This document shows positions 1 through 6,074 of a DNA stretch of 8,901 nt, in pieces. This DNA comes from Flavonifractor avicola (GTDB lineage: Bacteria > Bacillota > Clostridia > Oscillospirales > Oscillospiraceae), in NCBI GenBank assembly GCA_019116915.1, contig DXAS01000042.1, positions 1-8,901 on the forward strand. Reading direction: 5' to 3'. The first letter of the stretch is position 1; the number at the start of each line of letters is the position of its first letter. Position numbers and translations under genes: made by a program. The notes under the pieces were generated by a model. That model worked only from the letters and a program-made list of their open reading frames with translations, did no database searches and was not told the DNA's origin.

Positions 1-31
1 CCCGTTGGGACCTGCCGCTTCTCTGTACGTG

Positions 32-56
32 AAATAAACTCCTCCGGACGGAGGAG
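32..56 (-). terminator. Intrinsic terminator of the TPP riboswitch
   Basis: On the minus strand an 8-bp perfect inverted repeat (arms 49-56 and 39-46, central TC) is followed by TTTATTT at 38-32. It lies 20 nt beyond the 3' end of the TPP aptamer, the usual place for the expression platform in Firmicutes. With ligand bound, transcription would stop here; without it, polymerase would read on into a gene left of the window. No start codon with a ribosome binding site is seen in 1-31. The 5' arm could also pair with GAGGAG runs inside the aptamer, which would serve as an antiterminator, but that is inference. Confidence 0.72.
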
Positions 57-76
57 ACTCCGCACGGAAATAGTGC

Positions 77-166
77 TGCGTCCCTACGTTGGCATTACCC
101 AAATCAGGTCAGGTCGAGGGACTGTCCCCTCCTCTCAGCCTCCTCGCGGAAGCTCCCTTGCACGCA
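77..166 (-). promoter_or_regulatory. TPP (THI element) riboswitch aptamer
   Basis: The minus strand carries the conserved TPP-aptamer blocks in order: GGGAGC, a P3 hairpin with GCGA tetraloop (139-152), CTGAGA (133-138), CCTGAT (103-108), AATGCC (91-96) and GTAGGG (82-87). P2 can form between 154-158 and 117-121, and P1 between 162-166 and 77-81. These blocks are the hallmark of the thiamine pyrophosphate sensor that binds the pyrimidine and pyrophosphate ends of TPP. The regulated gene reads leftward off the window and should be a thiamine or HMP synthesis or uptake gene. Confidence 0.93.
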
Positions 167-168
167 AG

Positions 169-197
169 ATTTTAACTTGTTTCGCCTTTTTTGTCAA
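169..197 (-). promoter_or_regulatory. Sigma-A-type promoter for the TPP riboswitch transcript
   Basis: The minus strand has TTGACA (197-192), a 17-nt spacer, and TAAAAT (174-169). The predicted transcription start is near 161-163. That falls inside the 5' strand of P1 (162-166), so either P1 is shorter than drawn or the start is a few bases upstream. The promoter begins 3 nt after the serA stop codon. Confidence 0.62.
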
Positions 198-200
198 TCC

Positions 201-1370
201 TTAATGATTGAGCACCCGGACGCGGAACACGCCCTCCAGGGCGCGGATCTCGTCGGCCACCGCCTCGCTGATGCGGCTGCCCAGATCCACCACGGTGTAG
301 GCATAGTCCTTCTTGGACTTGTTGGTCATGTTCTCCACGTTGACCCCGTCCCGGGACAGCAGGCCGGTGATGTTGGCGATGGCGCCGGGGATATTCCGGT
401 GAATGATGCACAGCCGGGCCACACCGCTCCACTCCTGCACCAGGGTAGGCAGATTGACGGAGTTCTTGATGTTGCCGTTTTCCAGGTAATCCTTCAACTC
501 CTGAGCGGCCATGACAGCGCAGTTCTCCTCGCTCTCTGGGGTAGAGGCGCCCAGGTGGGGGATGGCAATGACGTTCTTGCCCTGGAGGATCTTGTTGTTG
601 GGGAAGTCGGTGACGTAAGCGGCCACCTTGCCGGAATCCAGAGCCGCCAGCATATCGTCGTCGTTGACCAGACCGCCGCGGGCCAGGTTGAGAATACGCA
701 CGCCGCCCTTCATCATATGGAAGGCGTCCTCATTGATCATACCCTTGGTCTCAGAGGTCTGAGGCACATGGAGGGTGATGTAATCGCAGTTTTTATAGAT
801 GGTCTCCAGATCCATGGCACGGTGGACCATCCGGGACAGGGACAGGGCTGCGTCCACGCTGAGGAAGGGATCATAGCCGAACACGGTCATGCCCAGTTTG
901 GTGGCGATGTTGGCCACCTGCACGCCGATAGCGCCCAGGCCGATGACGCCCAGGGTCTTGCCGGCGATCTCAGGGCCCACAAACTGGCTCTTTCCCTTCT
1001 CCACCACCTTCTCTACGTCGGCTCCGGCACCAGCCTGGGCCTTGACCCACTCAGCACCGGCGGTGATCTTGCGAGAAGCCAGCAACAGGGCGCACAGGGC
1101 CAGCTCCTTCACCGCGTTGGCGTTGGCGCCGGGGGTGTTGAACACCACGATGCCCGCCTCGGAACAGCGGTCGATGGGAATATTGTTGGTACCGGCGCCC
1201 GCACGGGCAATGGCCCGCAGAGAGTCGGGGAACTGATACTCGTGCATATCGGCGGAGCGGACCAGAATGCCGTCCTCATTCTCCACGTCGTCGCTGACGG
1301 AGAAGCGGGTCTGATCCAGCACAGACAGGCCGGCAGGGGAAATTTTATTCAATGTTTTGATGCGAAACAT
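201..1370 (-). CDS. serA: D-3-phosphoglycerate dehydrogenase
   Basis: 389 aa. Catalyses the NAD-dependent oxidation of 3-phosphoglycerate to 3-phosphohydroxypyruvate, the first step of serine synthesis, in the cytoplasm. The N-terminal half carries substrate-binding features such as AGAGTNNI (57-64). The Rossmann motif GLGAIG is at 144-149, the substrate Arg in NLARGG is R231, and the catalytic His in IPHLGAST is H272. A C-terminal ACT domain covers about residues 318-389, so serine feedback is plausible. This is the short clostridial form without the extra domain of the long bacterial enzymes. The segment that holds the catalytic Glu in E. coli SerA (F-P-x-E-P) reads DFPNNK here (255-260), with Asn at the likely Glu position. 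The ATG is preceded by GGGAGG at a good distance, 17 nt after the serC stop, so the two genes are co-transcribed. No terminator follows. Confidence 0.95.
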   Translation of the reverse strand: MFRIKTLNKISPAGLSVLDQTRFSVSDDVENEDGILVRSADMHEYQFPDSLRAIARAGAGTNNIPIDRCSEAGIVVFNTPGANANAVKELALCALLLASRKITAGAEWVKAQAGAGADVEKVVEKGKSQFVGPEIAGKTLGVIGLGAIGVQVANIATKLGMTVFGYDPFLSVDAALSLSRMVHRAMDLETIYKNCDYITLHVPQTSETKGMINEDAFHMMKGGVRILNLARGGLVNDDDMLAALDSGKVAAYVTDFPNNKILQGKNVIAIPHLGASTPESEENCAVMAAQELKDYLENGNIKNSVNLPTLVQEWSGVARLCIIHRNIPGAIANITGLLSRDGVNVENMTNKSKKDYAYTVVDLGSRISEAVADEIRALEGVFRVRVLNH

Positions 1371-1387
1371 GATGACATTACCTCCCG

Positions 1388-2473
1388 TCAGTTGTTCTTG
1401 TCAAAGGCCTTGATGAAGTCGCACAGCTTCTCCACACCCTCGGTGGGCATGGCGTTGTAAATGGAAGCGCGCATACCGCCTACGGAGCGGTGACCCTTCA
1501 GGTTGGTGAAGCCGGCCTCCACGCTCTCCTTGACAAACTTGGCGTCCAGCTCGTCATTGCCGGTGCGGAACACCACGTTCATGTCGGACCGGGAGCCAGG
1601 CTCCACAGCGCAGGTGAACAGCTTGGAGTTATCGATCACATCGTACAGCATCTGGGCCTTGGAGTGCTTGATGGCCTCCATGCCGGGGATGCCGCCCTTG
1701 GACTCCAGCCAGTCCAGCACCAGGCCCAGGATGTAGATGCACCAGCAGGGCGGGGTGTTGTACATGGAATCCTTGTCGATCATGGTCTTATAGTTCATCA
1801 TCAGGGGGGTGTAGGGCAGCTCGTTGCCGGCCAGATCCTCCTTGATGATGACCACCGTCAGACCGGCGGGAGCCATGTTCTTCTGAGCACCGGCAAAGAT
1901 AATGCCGTACTTGCTCACATCCACCGGACGGGACAGAATGTCAGAGGACATATCGCACACGATGGGCACCCCATTGGTCTCGGGGACATACTGCCACTCG
2001 GTGCCGTAGATGGTATTGTTGGCGCAGTAATAGAAATAGCTGGCCTCGGGGTCCAGCTTCAGCTGGTCCTGGGTGGGGATGTAAGTATGGTTCTTGTCGG
2101 CGGAGGAGGCGGCCAGATTGATCTCGCCGTACTTCTTGGCCTCCTTATAGGCAATGTTGGAGAAGTTGCCGGTGACAGCGTAGTCAGCCTTACCGGTTTT
2201 ACCGATCAGGTTCAGGGGCGCCATGGAAAACTGGGAAGATGCGCCGCCCTGCAGGAACAGCACCTTATATCCCTCAGGCACGTTCATCAGCTTGCGGAAC
2301 TTAGCCTGGGTGTCGTCAAAAATCTTCTGAAACACCTTGGAACGGTGACTCATCTCCATGACTGACATACCGGAACCCTGATAATTGGTGATTTCAGATC
2401 CGGCGCGCTCCAGTACTTCCAGCGGCAGCATGGACGGGCCCGCGGAGAAATTGTACACTCGCTCGTTACCCAT
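1388..2473 (-). CDS. serC: Phosphoserine aminotransferase
   Basis: 361 aa, the usual SerC length. A PLP enzyme that converts 3-phosphohydroxypyruvate plus glutamate to phosphoserine plus 2-oxoglutarate, the second serine-synthesis step. It begins with the family signature RVYNFSAGP (5-13). The PLP-binding lysine is K198 in FAGAQKN, and D174 in CDMSSD should hold the pyridine nitrogen. The C-terminal phosphate and carboxylate-binding HRSVGGMRAS is present. The position where many homologs stack Trp on PLP appears to be Phe (F104). The start chosen is ATG at 2473, since AAGGAGG lies 9 nt upstream; an in-frame TTG at 2497 would add 8 residues across that ribosome binding site and is unlikely. 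First gene of the serCA operon. Confidence 0.97.
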   Translation of the reverse strand: MGNERVYNFSAGPSMLPLEVLERAGSEITNYQGSGMSVMEMSHRSKVFQKIFDDTQAKFRKLMNVPEGYKVLFLQGGASSQFSMAPLNLIGKTGKADYAVTGNFSNIAYKEAKKYGEINLAASSADKNHTYIPTQDQLKLDPEASYFYYCANNTIYGTEWQYVPETNGVPIVCDMSSDILSRPVDVSKYGIIFAGAQKNMAPAGLTVVIIKEDLAGNELPYTPLMMNYKTMIDKDSMYNTPPCWCIYILGLVLDWLESKGGIPGMEAIKHSKAQMLYDVIDNSKLFTCAVEPGSRSDMNVVFRTGNDELDAKFVKESVEAGFTNLKGHRSVGGMRASIYNAMPTEGVEKLCDFIKAFDKNN

Positions 2474-2520
2474 GATAGATGGCCTCCTTGATTCCAAATT
2501 TCAAAATAAACTCCAAGATC

Positions 2521-2551
2521 GCGGTATTTCTGCAGCGATACAGTTGACCGC
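2521..2551 (-). other. Imperfect hairpin in the serC 5' leader
   Basis: In the predicted serC leader, outer arms GCGGT (2551-2547) and ACCGC (2525-2521) pair around a short inner CTG/CAG stem. There is no U tract and no recognised riboswitch or T-box core. It may only be mRNA structure. Confidence 0.25.
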
Positions 2552-2566
2552 TTTATCTTGATAAAG
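2551..2566. promoter_or_regulatory. Palindrome at the serC transcription start (operator candidate)
   Basis: CTTTATC and GATAAAG form a perfect 7-bp inverted repeat with a 2-nt centre. It starts 4 nt beyond the serC -10 box and spans the predicted +1, where a bound repressor would block initiation. The binding protein is unknown. Confidence 0.45.
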
Positions 2567-2569
2567 CAT

Positions 2570-2599
2570 ATTATAGACATCAACCTGCTGCAATGTCAA
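2570..2599 (-). promoter_or_regulatory. serCA promoter
   Basis: The minus strand has a perfect TTGACA (2599-2594), an 18-nt spacer and a perfect TATAAT (2575-2570). The predicted start is near 2563, giving a leader of about 90 nt before the serC ATG. Confidence 0.85.
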
Positions 2600-2636
2600 T
2601 ACCGTGGAATCACCAAAACCAAGCAGTCTATTACAA

Positions 2637-2653
2637 AAACTTTGTGAAAGTTT
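2637..2653. promoter_or_regulatory. 17-bp palindrome upstream of the plus-strand cluster promoter
   Basis: AAACTTT, GTG, AAAGTTT: perfect 7-bp arms with a 3-nt centre, ending 11 bp before the -35 box of the rightward promoter and 37 bp behind the serC -35 box. The position suits an activator or repressor site. It resembles a Rex half-site (TTGTGAA) on one side, but the second half is not intact. Confidence 0.42.
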
Positions 2654-2664
2654 CAACGAACCCT

Positions 2665-2693
2665 TTGCACTTCCAGTTGTTTTGTGGTACAAT
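2665..2693 (+). promoter_or_regulatory. Promoter of the hydrogenase-sensor gene cluster
   Basis: TTGCAC (2665-2670), a 17-nt spacer and TACAAT (2688-2693) match the sigma-A consensus at 10 of 12 bases. The predicted start is near 2700, about 40 nt before the first ATG. Confidence 0.8.
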
Positions 2694-2739
2694 GCCCATG
2701 AACTGAGAGTTTAGTTTTCCCACGGAAGGGGAGAAGGCA

Positions 2740-3096
2740 ATGCTGCTTTCCGACATCAAACAGATCCTGAATGCCACTGTATTGTGCGGCGAGGATCATC
2801 TGGACCGGGAGGTCATGTCCGCCTGCGGCAGCGATTTCATGAGCGATGTGCTTGCTTTTGTCAAGAATCAGGCTCTTTTGCTCACTGGTCTGGTCAATCC
2901 GCAGGTGGTCCGTACAGCAGACATGGTGGAGATGAAGTGCATCGTCTTTGTCCGGGGCAAGGTGCCGGGCAAGGATATCCTCAGTCTGGCCGAGGAACGG
3001 GACATCGTGGTCATGACCTGTCCTAAGCGGATGTACGAGGCCTGCGGCCTGCTTTACTACAATGGATTGCGAGGGAATTGCGATGGAAACGATTAG
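2740..3096 (+). CDS. DRTGG-like domain protein, first of two
   Basis: 118 aa, single domain, no signal peptide or membrane segment. It resembles the small stand-alone DRTGG-family proteins found beside clostridial [FeFe]-hydrogenase genes; the same fold occurs as a regulatory domain in some phosphotransacetylases. The diagnostic turn is DREVMSACGSDFMSDVL (about 22-38), in which DRTGG itself is degenerate. An ALLLTGLVNPQVVRTADMV strand-helix core follows. No catalytic residues can be assigned. Its 3' end overlaps the next gene by 14 nt, so the two are translationally coupled. The second copy at 4945-5274 shares the layout, which suggests a paralogous pair. The biochemical role is unknown; ligand sensing or partner binding in the hydrogenase-sensor module is inference. 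Confidence 0.7.
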   Translation: MLLSDIKQILNATVLCGEDHLDREVMSACGSDFMSDVLAFVKNQALLLTGLVNPQVVRTADMVEMKCIVFVRGKVPGKDILSLAEERDIVVMTCPKRMYEACGLLYYNGLRGNCDGND

Positions 3097-3508
3097 ACTT
3101 GTGTACCCCGTGGAGGGCGGCGACCTCATTGAAGCCGGCGAGGCCTCCAGCAAAATGAAGCTGACCCTGAAGAAGCTGGGTCTGCCCCAGGACGTGATCC
3201 GCAGGGCCTCCATCTGTATGTACGAGGGCGAGATCAACATGGTCATCCACGCTGACGGCGGCCAGGCTGAAGTCGAGGTGGAGATGGACCAGATCGTGAT
3301 CCGCATGATCGATTCCGGCCCCGGTATTCCCGATGTAGAGCAGGCTATGCAGGAGGGCTACTCCACCGCCGGTTCCACCGCCCGGGAGCTGGGCTTCGGC
3401 GCCGGTATGGGTCTGCCCAACATGAAGCGTTATTCCGATGAGATGACCATTGACACTGAGGTGGGCAAGGGCACCACCGTCACGGTCAAAATTAAGATCC
3501 CCCAGTGA
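3083..3508 (+). CDS. ATP-binding protein, anti-sigma-factor / Ser-Thr kinase-like (RsbW/SpoIIAB fold)
   Basis: 141 aa, one GHKL ATPase domain and nothing else. The N-box is YEGEINMVIHA with E48 and N52, the G1 box is DSGPGI (D77, G79, G81), the G2 lid is GFGAGMGLP (104-112), and GKGTTV (128-133) ends the pocket. All ATP and Mg contacts look intact. Proteins of this type phosphorylate a Ser or Thr on a partner, as SpoIIAB does to SpoIIAA, or bind a sigma factor. No anti-anti-sigma or sigma gene is in view, so the target is unknown. An ATG at 3062 is open, but ATG 3083 has GAGGG 7 nt upstream and gives the natural N terminus METIRLVYP. Lies between the DRTGG protein and the hydrogenase-like sensor, suggesting it is their output kinase (inference). 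Confidence 0.85.
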   Translation: METIRLVYPVEGGDLIEAGEASSKMKLTLKKLGLPQDVIRRASICMYEGEINMVIHADGGQAEVEVEMDQIVIRMIDSGPGIPDVEQAMQEGYSTAGSTARELGFGAGMGLPNMKRYSDEMTIDTEVGKGTTVTVKIKIPQ

Positions 3509-3543
3509 ATCATGTCTCTGGCGAAGGGAGGTAAGGCAGTGCC

Positions 3544-4869
3544 ATGGCTATGAAGCATTCCGTGGTACTGGACAGCCGCCGTTGCCGGGGCTGTACCTCC
3601 TGCATCAAAGGCTGCCCCACCGAGGCCATTCGCGTCCGGGGCCGTAAGGCCACCATTTTGCCCGACCGCTGCATCGACTGCGGCGAGTGCATCCGCATCT
3701 GTCCCCACAAGGCCATCAAGTCGGTAGGCGACAGTCTGGATGTGCTGTCCCGGTATGAATACTGCGTTGCCCTGCCGGAGCCTGCCCTCTACGGGCAGTT
3801 TCACAATCTGGACAACATCGACATTGTGCTCAACGCGCTTTTAAAGATCGGCTTTCACAAGGTATATGAGGTAGCCAAGGCCGCCGAGATGCTCTCTGAC
3901 TTTGAGCGTCAGTGTATCTGTGAAGGTCCGGCTTCTGTTACGCCGCTGATCTCCTCCTCCTGCCCCACGGTACTCCGGCTCATCCGGATGCGCTTTCCCA
4001 AGCTGATGGGTCATGTGGCCTGCACGATCCTGCCCATGGAGCTGGCAGCCATCCTGGCCCGGCGGGAGGCAGCCAAGGAGACCGGCTTGCCGCCGGAGCG
4101 GATCGGCGTCTTTGCCATCGTCCCCTGCTCCTCCAAGGTAACGGCCGCCCGGGAGTCCGAGGGCCTGAGCCACCCGGTGCTGGACGGCGCCTTTGCCATC
4201 CGGGATATCTACCTGCGGCTGCTCAGTCCCATGAAGCACCTGGAGACCGTAGAGCCCATGACCTCCGCCGGTATCATCGGAATGGGCTGGGCATCCTGCG
4301 GCGGCGAAAGCGCCGCCCGGCTGCGGGAGCGCTGTGTGGCGGTGGACGGCATCAACAATGTGATCCGGATGCTGGAGGAAATCGAGGACGGGCGCCTGCC
4401 GGAAGCCGATTTTCTGGAGCTGTCCGCCTGCACCCAGGGGTGCGTGGGGGGCTGCTTCACGGTGGAAAACCCCTACGCCGCCAAGATGCGCCTGAAAAGC
4501 CTGATGAAAGGCCAGCCCGTATCCCGGAACCGCTTCCGGTTCGAGGGCGCGGAGCGGGATATTGTCCGGCGGGACAAGGAATTACAGTACTTACCCACAT
4601 TTGTTCTGGACCAGGACCTGGGGGCTGCCCTGAACAAGCAGCTGCGGATTCAGGAACTGGAATCCCACCTGCCTGGGCTCCACTGCGGGTCCTGCGGCGC
4701 CCCGTCCTGCCACGCCTTTGCTGAGGATGTGATCCTGGGCCGGGCTACGGTGGAGGATTGTATCTTCAAGGTGCGGGAGCGGATGCGCTCCATGGCAGGC
4801 AAGGACGAGGCGGACGACTATCTGCCGCCCCCCTTCCGCCGCCGTCAAACCGAACCCACCAAAAAGTAG
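3544..4869 (+). CDS. [FeFe]-hydrogenase-like protein, putative sensory type (group D-like)
   Basis: 441 aa, cytoplasmic. The N terminus is a two-cluster ferredoxin domain (C14, C17, C20, C24; C43, C46, C49, C53). An Fe-hydrogenase large-subunit domain follows at about 75-320. H-cluster loops: L1 is SSSCP with C140, L2 is VPCSSK with C195 and K198, and L3 is LSACTQGCVGGC with C296 and C300. The four cluster cysteines and the CN-contacting Lys are kept, but the first Cys of TSCCP (proton relay) is Ser139. The usual Met residues in L2 and L3 are Val and Ser. The C terminus has a third 4Fe-4S domain, CGSCGAPSC...DC (C381, C384, C389, C406). There is no PAS domain. Such changes match sensory group C/D enzymes, which turn over H2 slowly. 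Probably an H2 or redox sensor; a cofactor-free or inactive relative is possible. AGGGAGG lies 12 nt before the ATG, slightly far. Confidence 0.88.
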   Translation: MAMKHSVVLDSRRCRGCTSCIKGCPTEAIRVRGRKATILPDRCIDCGECIRICPHKAIKSVGDSLDVLSRYEYCVALPEPALYGQFHNLDNIDIVLNALLKIGFHKVYEVAKAAEMLSDFERQCICEGPASVTPLISSSCPTVLRLIRMRFPKLMGHVACTILPMELAAILARREAAKETGLPPERIGVFAIVPCSSKVTAARESEGLSHPVLDGAFAIRDIYLRLLSPMKHLETVEPMTSAGIIGMGWASCGGESAARLRERCVAVDGINNVIRMLEEIEDGRLPEADFLELSACTQGCVGGCFTVENPYAAKMRLKSLMKGQPVSRNRFRFEGAERDIVRRDKELQYLPTFVLDQDLGAALNKQLRIQELESHLPGLHCGSCGAPSCHAFAEDVILGRATVEDCIFKVRERMRSMAGKDEADDYLPPPFRRRQTEPTKK

Positions 4870-4875
4870 GCCATT

Positions 4876-4920
4876 GGGCGCGTTGCAGAACAGATGCTCT
4901 GTAACGCGCCCTTTCGTTTT
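4876..4920 (+). terminator. Intrinsic terminator inside the cluster
   Basis: A 14-bp stem (4876-4889 with 4898-4911, one G-U pair) closes an 8-nt loop and is followed by TTTCGTTTT (4912-4920). It starts 7 nt after the hydrogenase-like gene stops and ends 8 nt before the ribosome binding site of the next gene. The U tract is interrupted by CG, so partial read-through is likely. No promoter is visible before 4945, so the downstream pair depends on that read-through. Confidence 0.8.
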
Positions 4921-4944
4921 AGCAGACAGAGGAGGCATACCAGT

Positions 4945-5274
4945 ATGACGGTACAGGAATTGATCCGGTTCATGGATCTGACGGTCTTTCACCTGGCTCA
5001 GCCGGAACGGCCGGTAACCGGCGGCTACGTGGGTGATTTGCTCAGCTGGGTTATGGGCCGTGCTGGTCAGGACTGCGCCTGGCTCACCATCATGTCCAAC
5101 CAGAATGTGGCCGCGGTGGCGCTGATGGCAGATGTGGCCTGTGTGCTTCTGACCGAAGGGGTCCAGCCTGACGCCGATCTGCTCCGCCGTGCCCAGGAAA
5201 AAGAGGTCAACCTGTTGGGGGTGGGCCAGGATACCTTTGCCGCCGCCTGCCGCTTGGGGCAGCTGTTGGCCTAA
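4945..5274 (+). CDS. DRTGG-like domain protein, second of two
   Basis: 109 aa, single soluble domain. VTGGYVGDLLSWVMGRA (24-40) fits the DRTGG signature better than the copy at 2740-3096. NQNVAAVALMADVACVLLTEG (52-72) matches that copy's core of strand, helix and strand. No catalytic residues can be named. The start is ATG 4945 with AGAGGAGG at 4928-4934; an in-frame ATG at 4894 lies inside the terminator loop and would add 17 unlikely residues. Lies after an intra-cluster terminator and 32 nt before the PHP gene, so its expression may be lower than that of the upstream genes. Function unknown; pairing with the first DRTGG protein is possible. Confidence 0.75.
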   Translation: MTVQELIRFMDLTVFHLAQPERPVTGGYVGDLLSWVMGRAGQDCAWLTIMSNQNVAAVALMADVACVLLTEGVQPDADLLRRAQEKEVNLLGVGQDTFAAACRLGQLLA

Positions 5275-5306
5275 GACCAGTCTAACCAGAAAGGGGGGAA
5301 ATCTCT

Positions 5307-6017
5307 TTGCAGTTTTATTACGACCTTCATCTACATTCTTGTTTATCGCCCTGCGGCAGCGACGAGATGACCCCCGCCAATCTGGCCGCTATGTGCGCCC
5401 TGGCCGGGCTGGAGATTGTAGCCCTCACTGACCACAACAGCTGCGGCAACTGCGCCTCCTTCTGCCGGGCCGCCCAGTCTCACGGCCTCACCGCCCTGGC
5501 CGGCATGGAACTGTGCACCCAGGAGGAGATCCATGTGGTCTGTCTCTTCCCCGACCCGGAACGGGCGGAGGACTTTTCCAGTGAGATCGCCAAGCACCTC
5601 CCTCCGATCCGCAACAATCCCGACCGGTTTGGCAAACAGCTGCGGATGGACGACGGGGACGGCATTCTGGGTGTGGAGACCGCCTTCCTGGCTGGCAGCA
5701 CCGATATTCCCCTCTATGAAGTTCCCCGCCTGGTATCCCACTGGGGCGGCACTGCCTTTCCTTCCCACATCGACCGCCCCTCTTTCTCCCTGCTGGGGGT
5801 ACTGGGTCTTTGGGACCCGGACATGGGATTCTCCGCTGCCGAGCTGTCCCACCGCTGTCCCCCGGAGCTGGCACAAAGACCCGACCTGAAGGATCTTTTG
5901 CTGCTCACCAATTCCGACGCCCACTATCTGGATCAGGTGTGGGGTGCGGAGCATATGCTGGACCTCCCGGAGTGTACCCCTCAGGCCGTCATTCAGCGTC
6001 TGGCCTGCCGGGTCTGA
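5307..6017 (+). CDS. PHP-domain phosphoesterase
   Basis: 236 aa, a complete stand-alone PHP domain, an amidohydrolase-like metal phosphoesterase fold shared with histidinol phosphatase and the PHP domain of DNA polymerases. All expected metal ligands are visible: DLHLHS with H8 and H10, LTDHN with D42 and H43, E68 in GMELC, H76, H154 in PSHID, and D204 and H206 in NSDAHY. A tri-metal site is therefore likely, and the protein should be active on a phosphate ester, possibly a phosphoprotein or small metabolite. Translation starts at TTG 5307, supported by AAGGGGGG at 5291-5298 and by the strand-forming QFYYDLHLHS right after it; no ATG suits. Last gene of the cluster. A role opposing the ATP-binding kinase-like protein is attractive but inferred. 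Confidence 0.9.
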   Translation: MQFYYDLHLHSCLSPCGSDEMTPANLAAMCALAGLEIVALTDHNSCGNCASFCRAAQSHGLTALAGMELCTQEEIHVVCLFPDPERAEDFSSEIAKHLPPIRNNPDRFGKQLRMDDGDGILGVETAFLAGSTDIPLYEVPRLVSHWGGTAFPSHIDRPSFSLLGVLGLWDPDMGFSAAELSHRCPPELAQRPDLKDLLLLTNSDAHYLDQVWGAEHMLDLPECTPQAVIQRLACRV

Positions 6018-6039
6018 ACCTGGCCTCCGGACAACTTTC

Positions 6040-6068
6040 TTTACAAGAGCACTTTAATGTGCTATACT
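6040..6068 (+). promoter_or_regulatory. Promoter of a short transcript in the intergenic region
   Basis: TTTACA (6040-6045), a 17-nt spacer and TATACT (6063-6068). The predicted start is near 6075. It begins 22 nt after the PHP stop codon and is followed within 90 nt by a terminator, with no open reading frame between. Confidence 0.62.
6048..6063. promoter_or_regulatory. Palindrome in the promoter spacer (operator candidate)
   Basis: AGCAC...GTGCT, a 16-bp near-palindrome with 7 of 8 base pairs symmetric, fills the spacer between the -35 and -10 boxes at 6040-6068 and touches the first base of the -10 box. Bound protein here would control that promoter. Confidence 0.42.
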
Positions 6069-6074
6069 TTCCAT

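Noticed and set aside
177..1460. Long plus-strand open frame opposite serA and the serC end (427 codons)
   Set aside because: It is a low-complexity His/Gly/Val-rich antisense frame produced by GC-rich codon bias of serA; no ribosome binding site or known domain.
1490..2365. Plus-strand open frame opposite serC (291 codons)
   Set aside because: Same kind of antisense shadow; serC on the other strand is certain.
2474..2563. T-box or other amino-acid riboswitch in the serC leader
   Set aside because: The leader is only about 90 nt and has no T-box sequence, specifier stem or known aptamer core.
2642..2660. Rex-type redox operator near the sensor-cluster promoter
   Set aside because: TTGTGAA is present, but the second half reads TTCAACGA and the spacing is 3 rather than 4, so the Rex consensus fails; kept only as a palindrome.
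3544..4869. Main catalytic H2-producing hydrogenase of the operon
   Set aside because: The proton-relay Cys is Ser, several H-cluster contact residues are changed, and the gene is not in the hnd operon; the catalytic subunit is more likely beyond the right edge.
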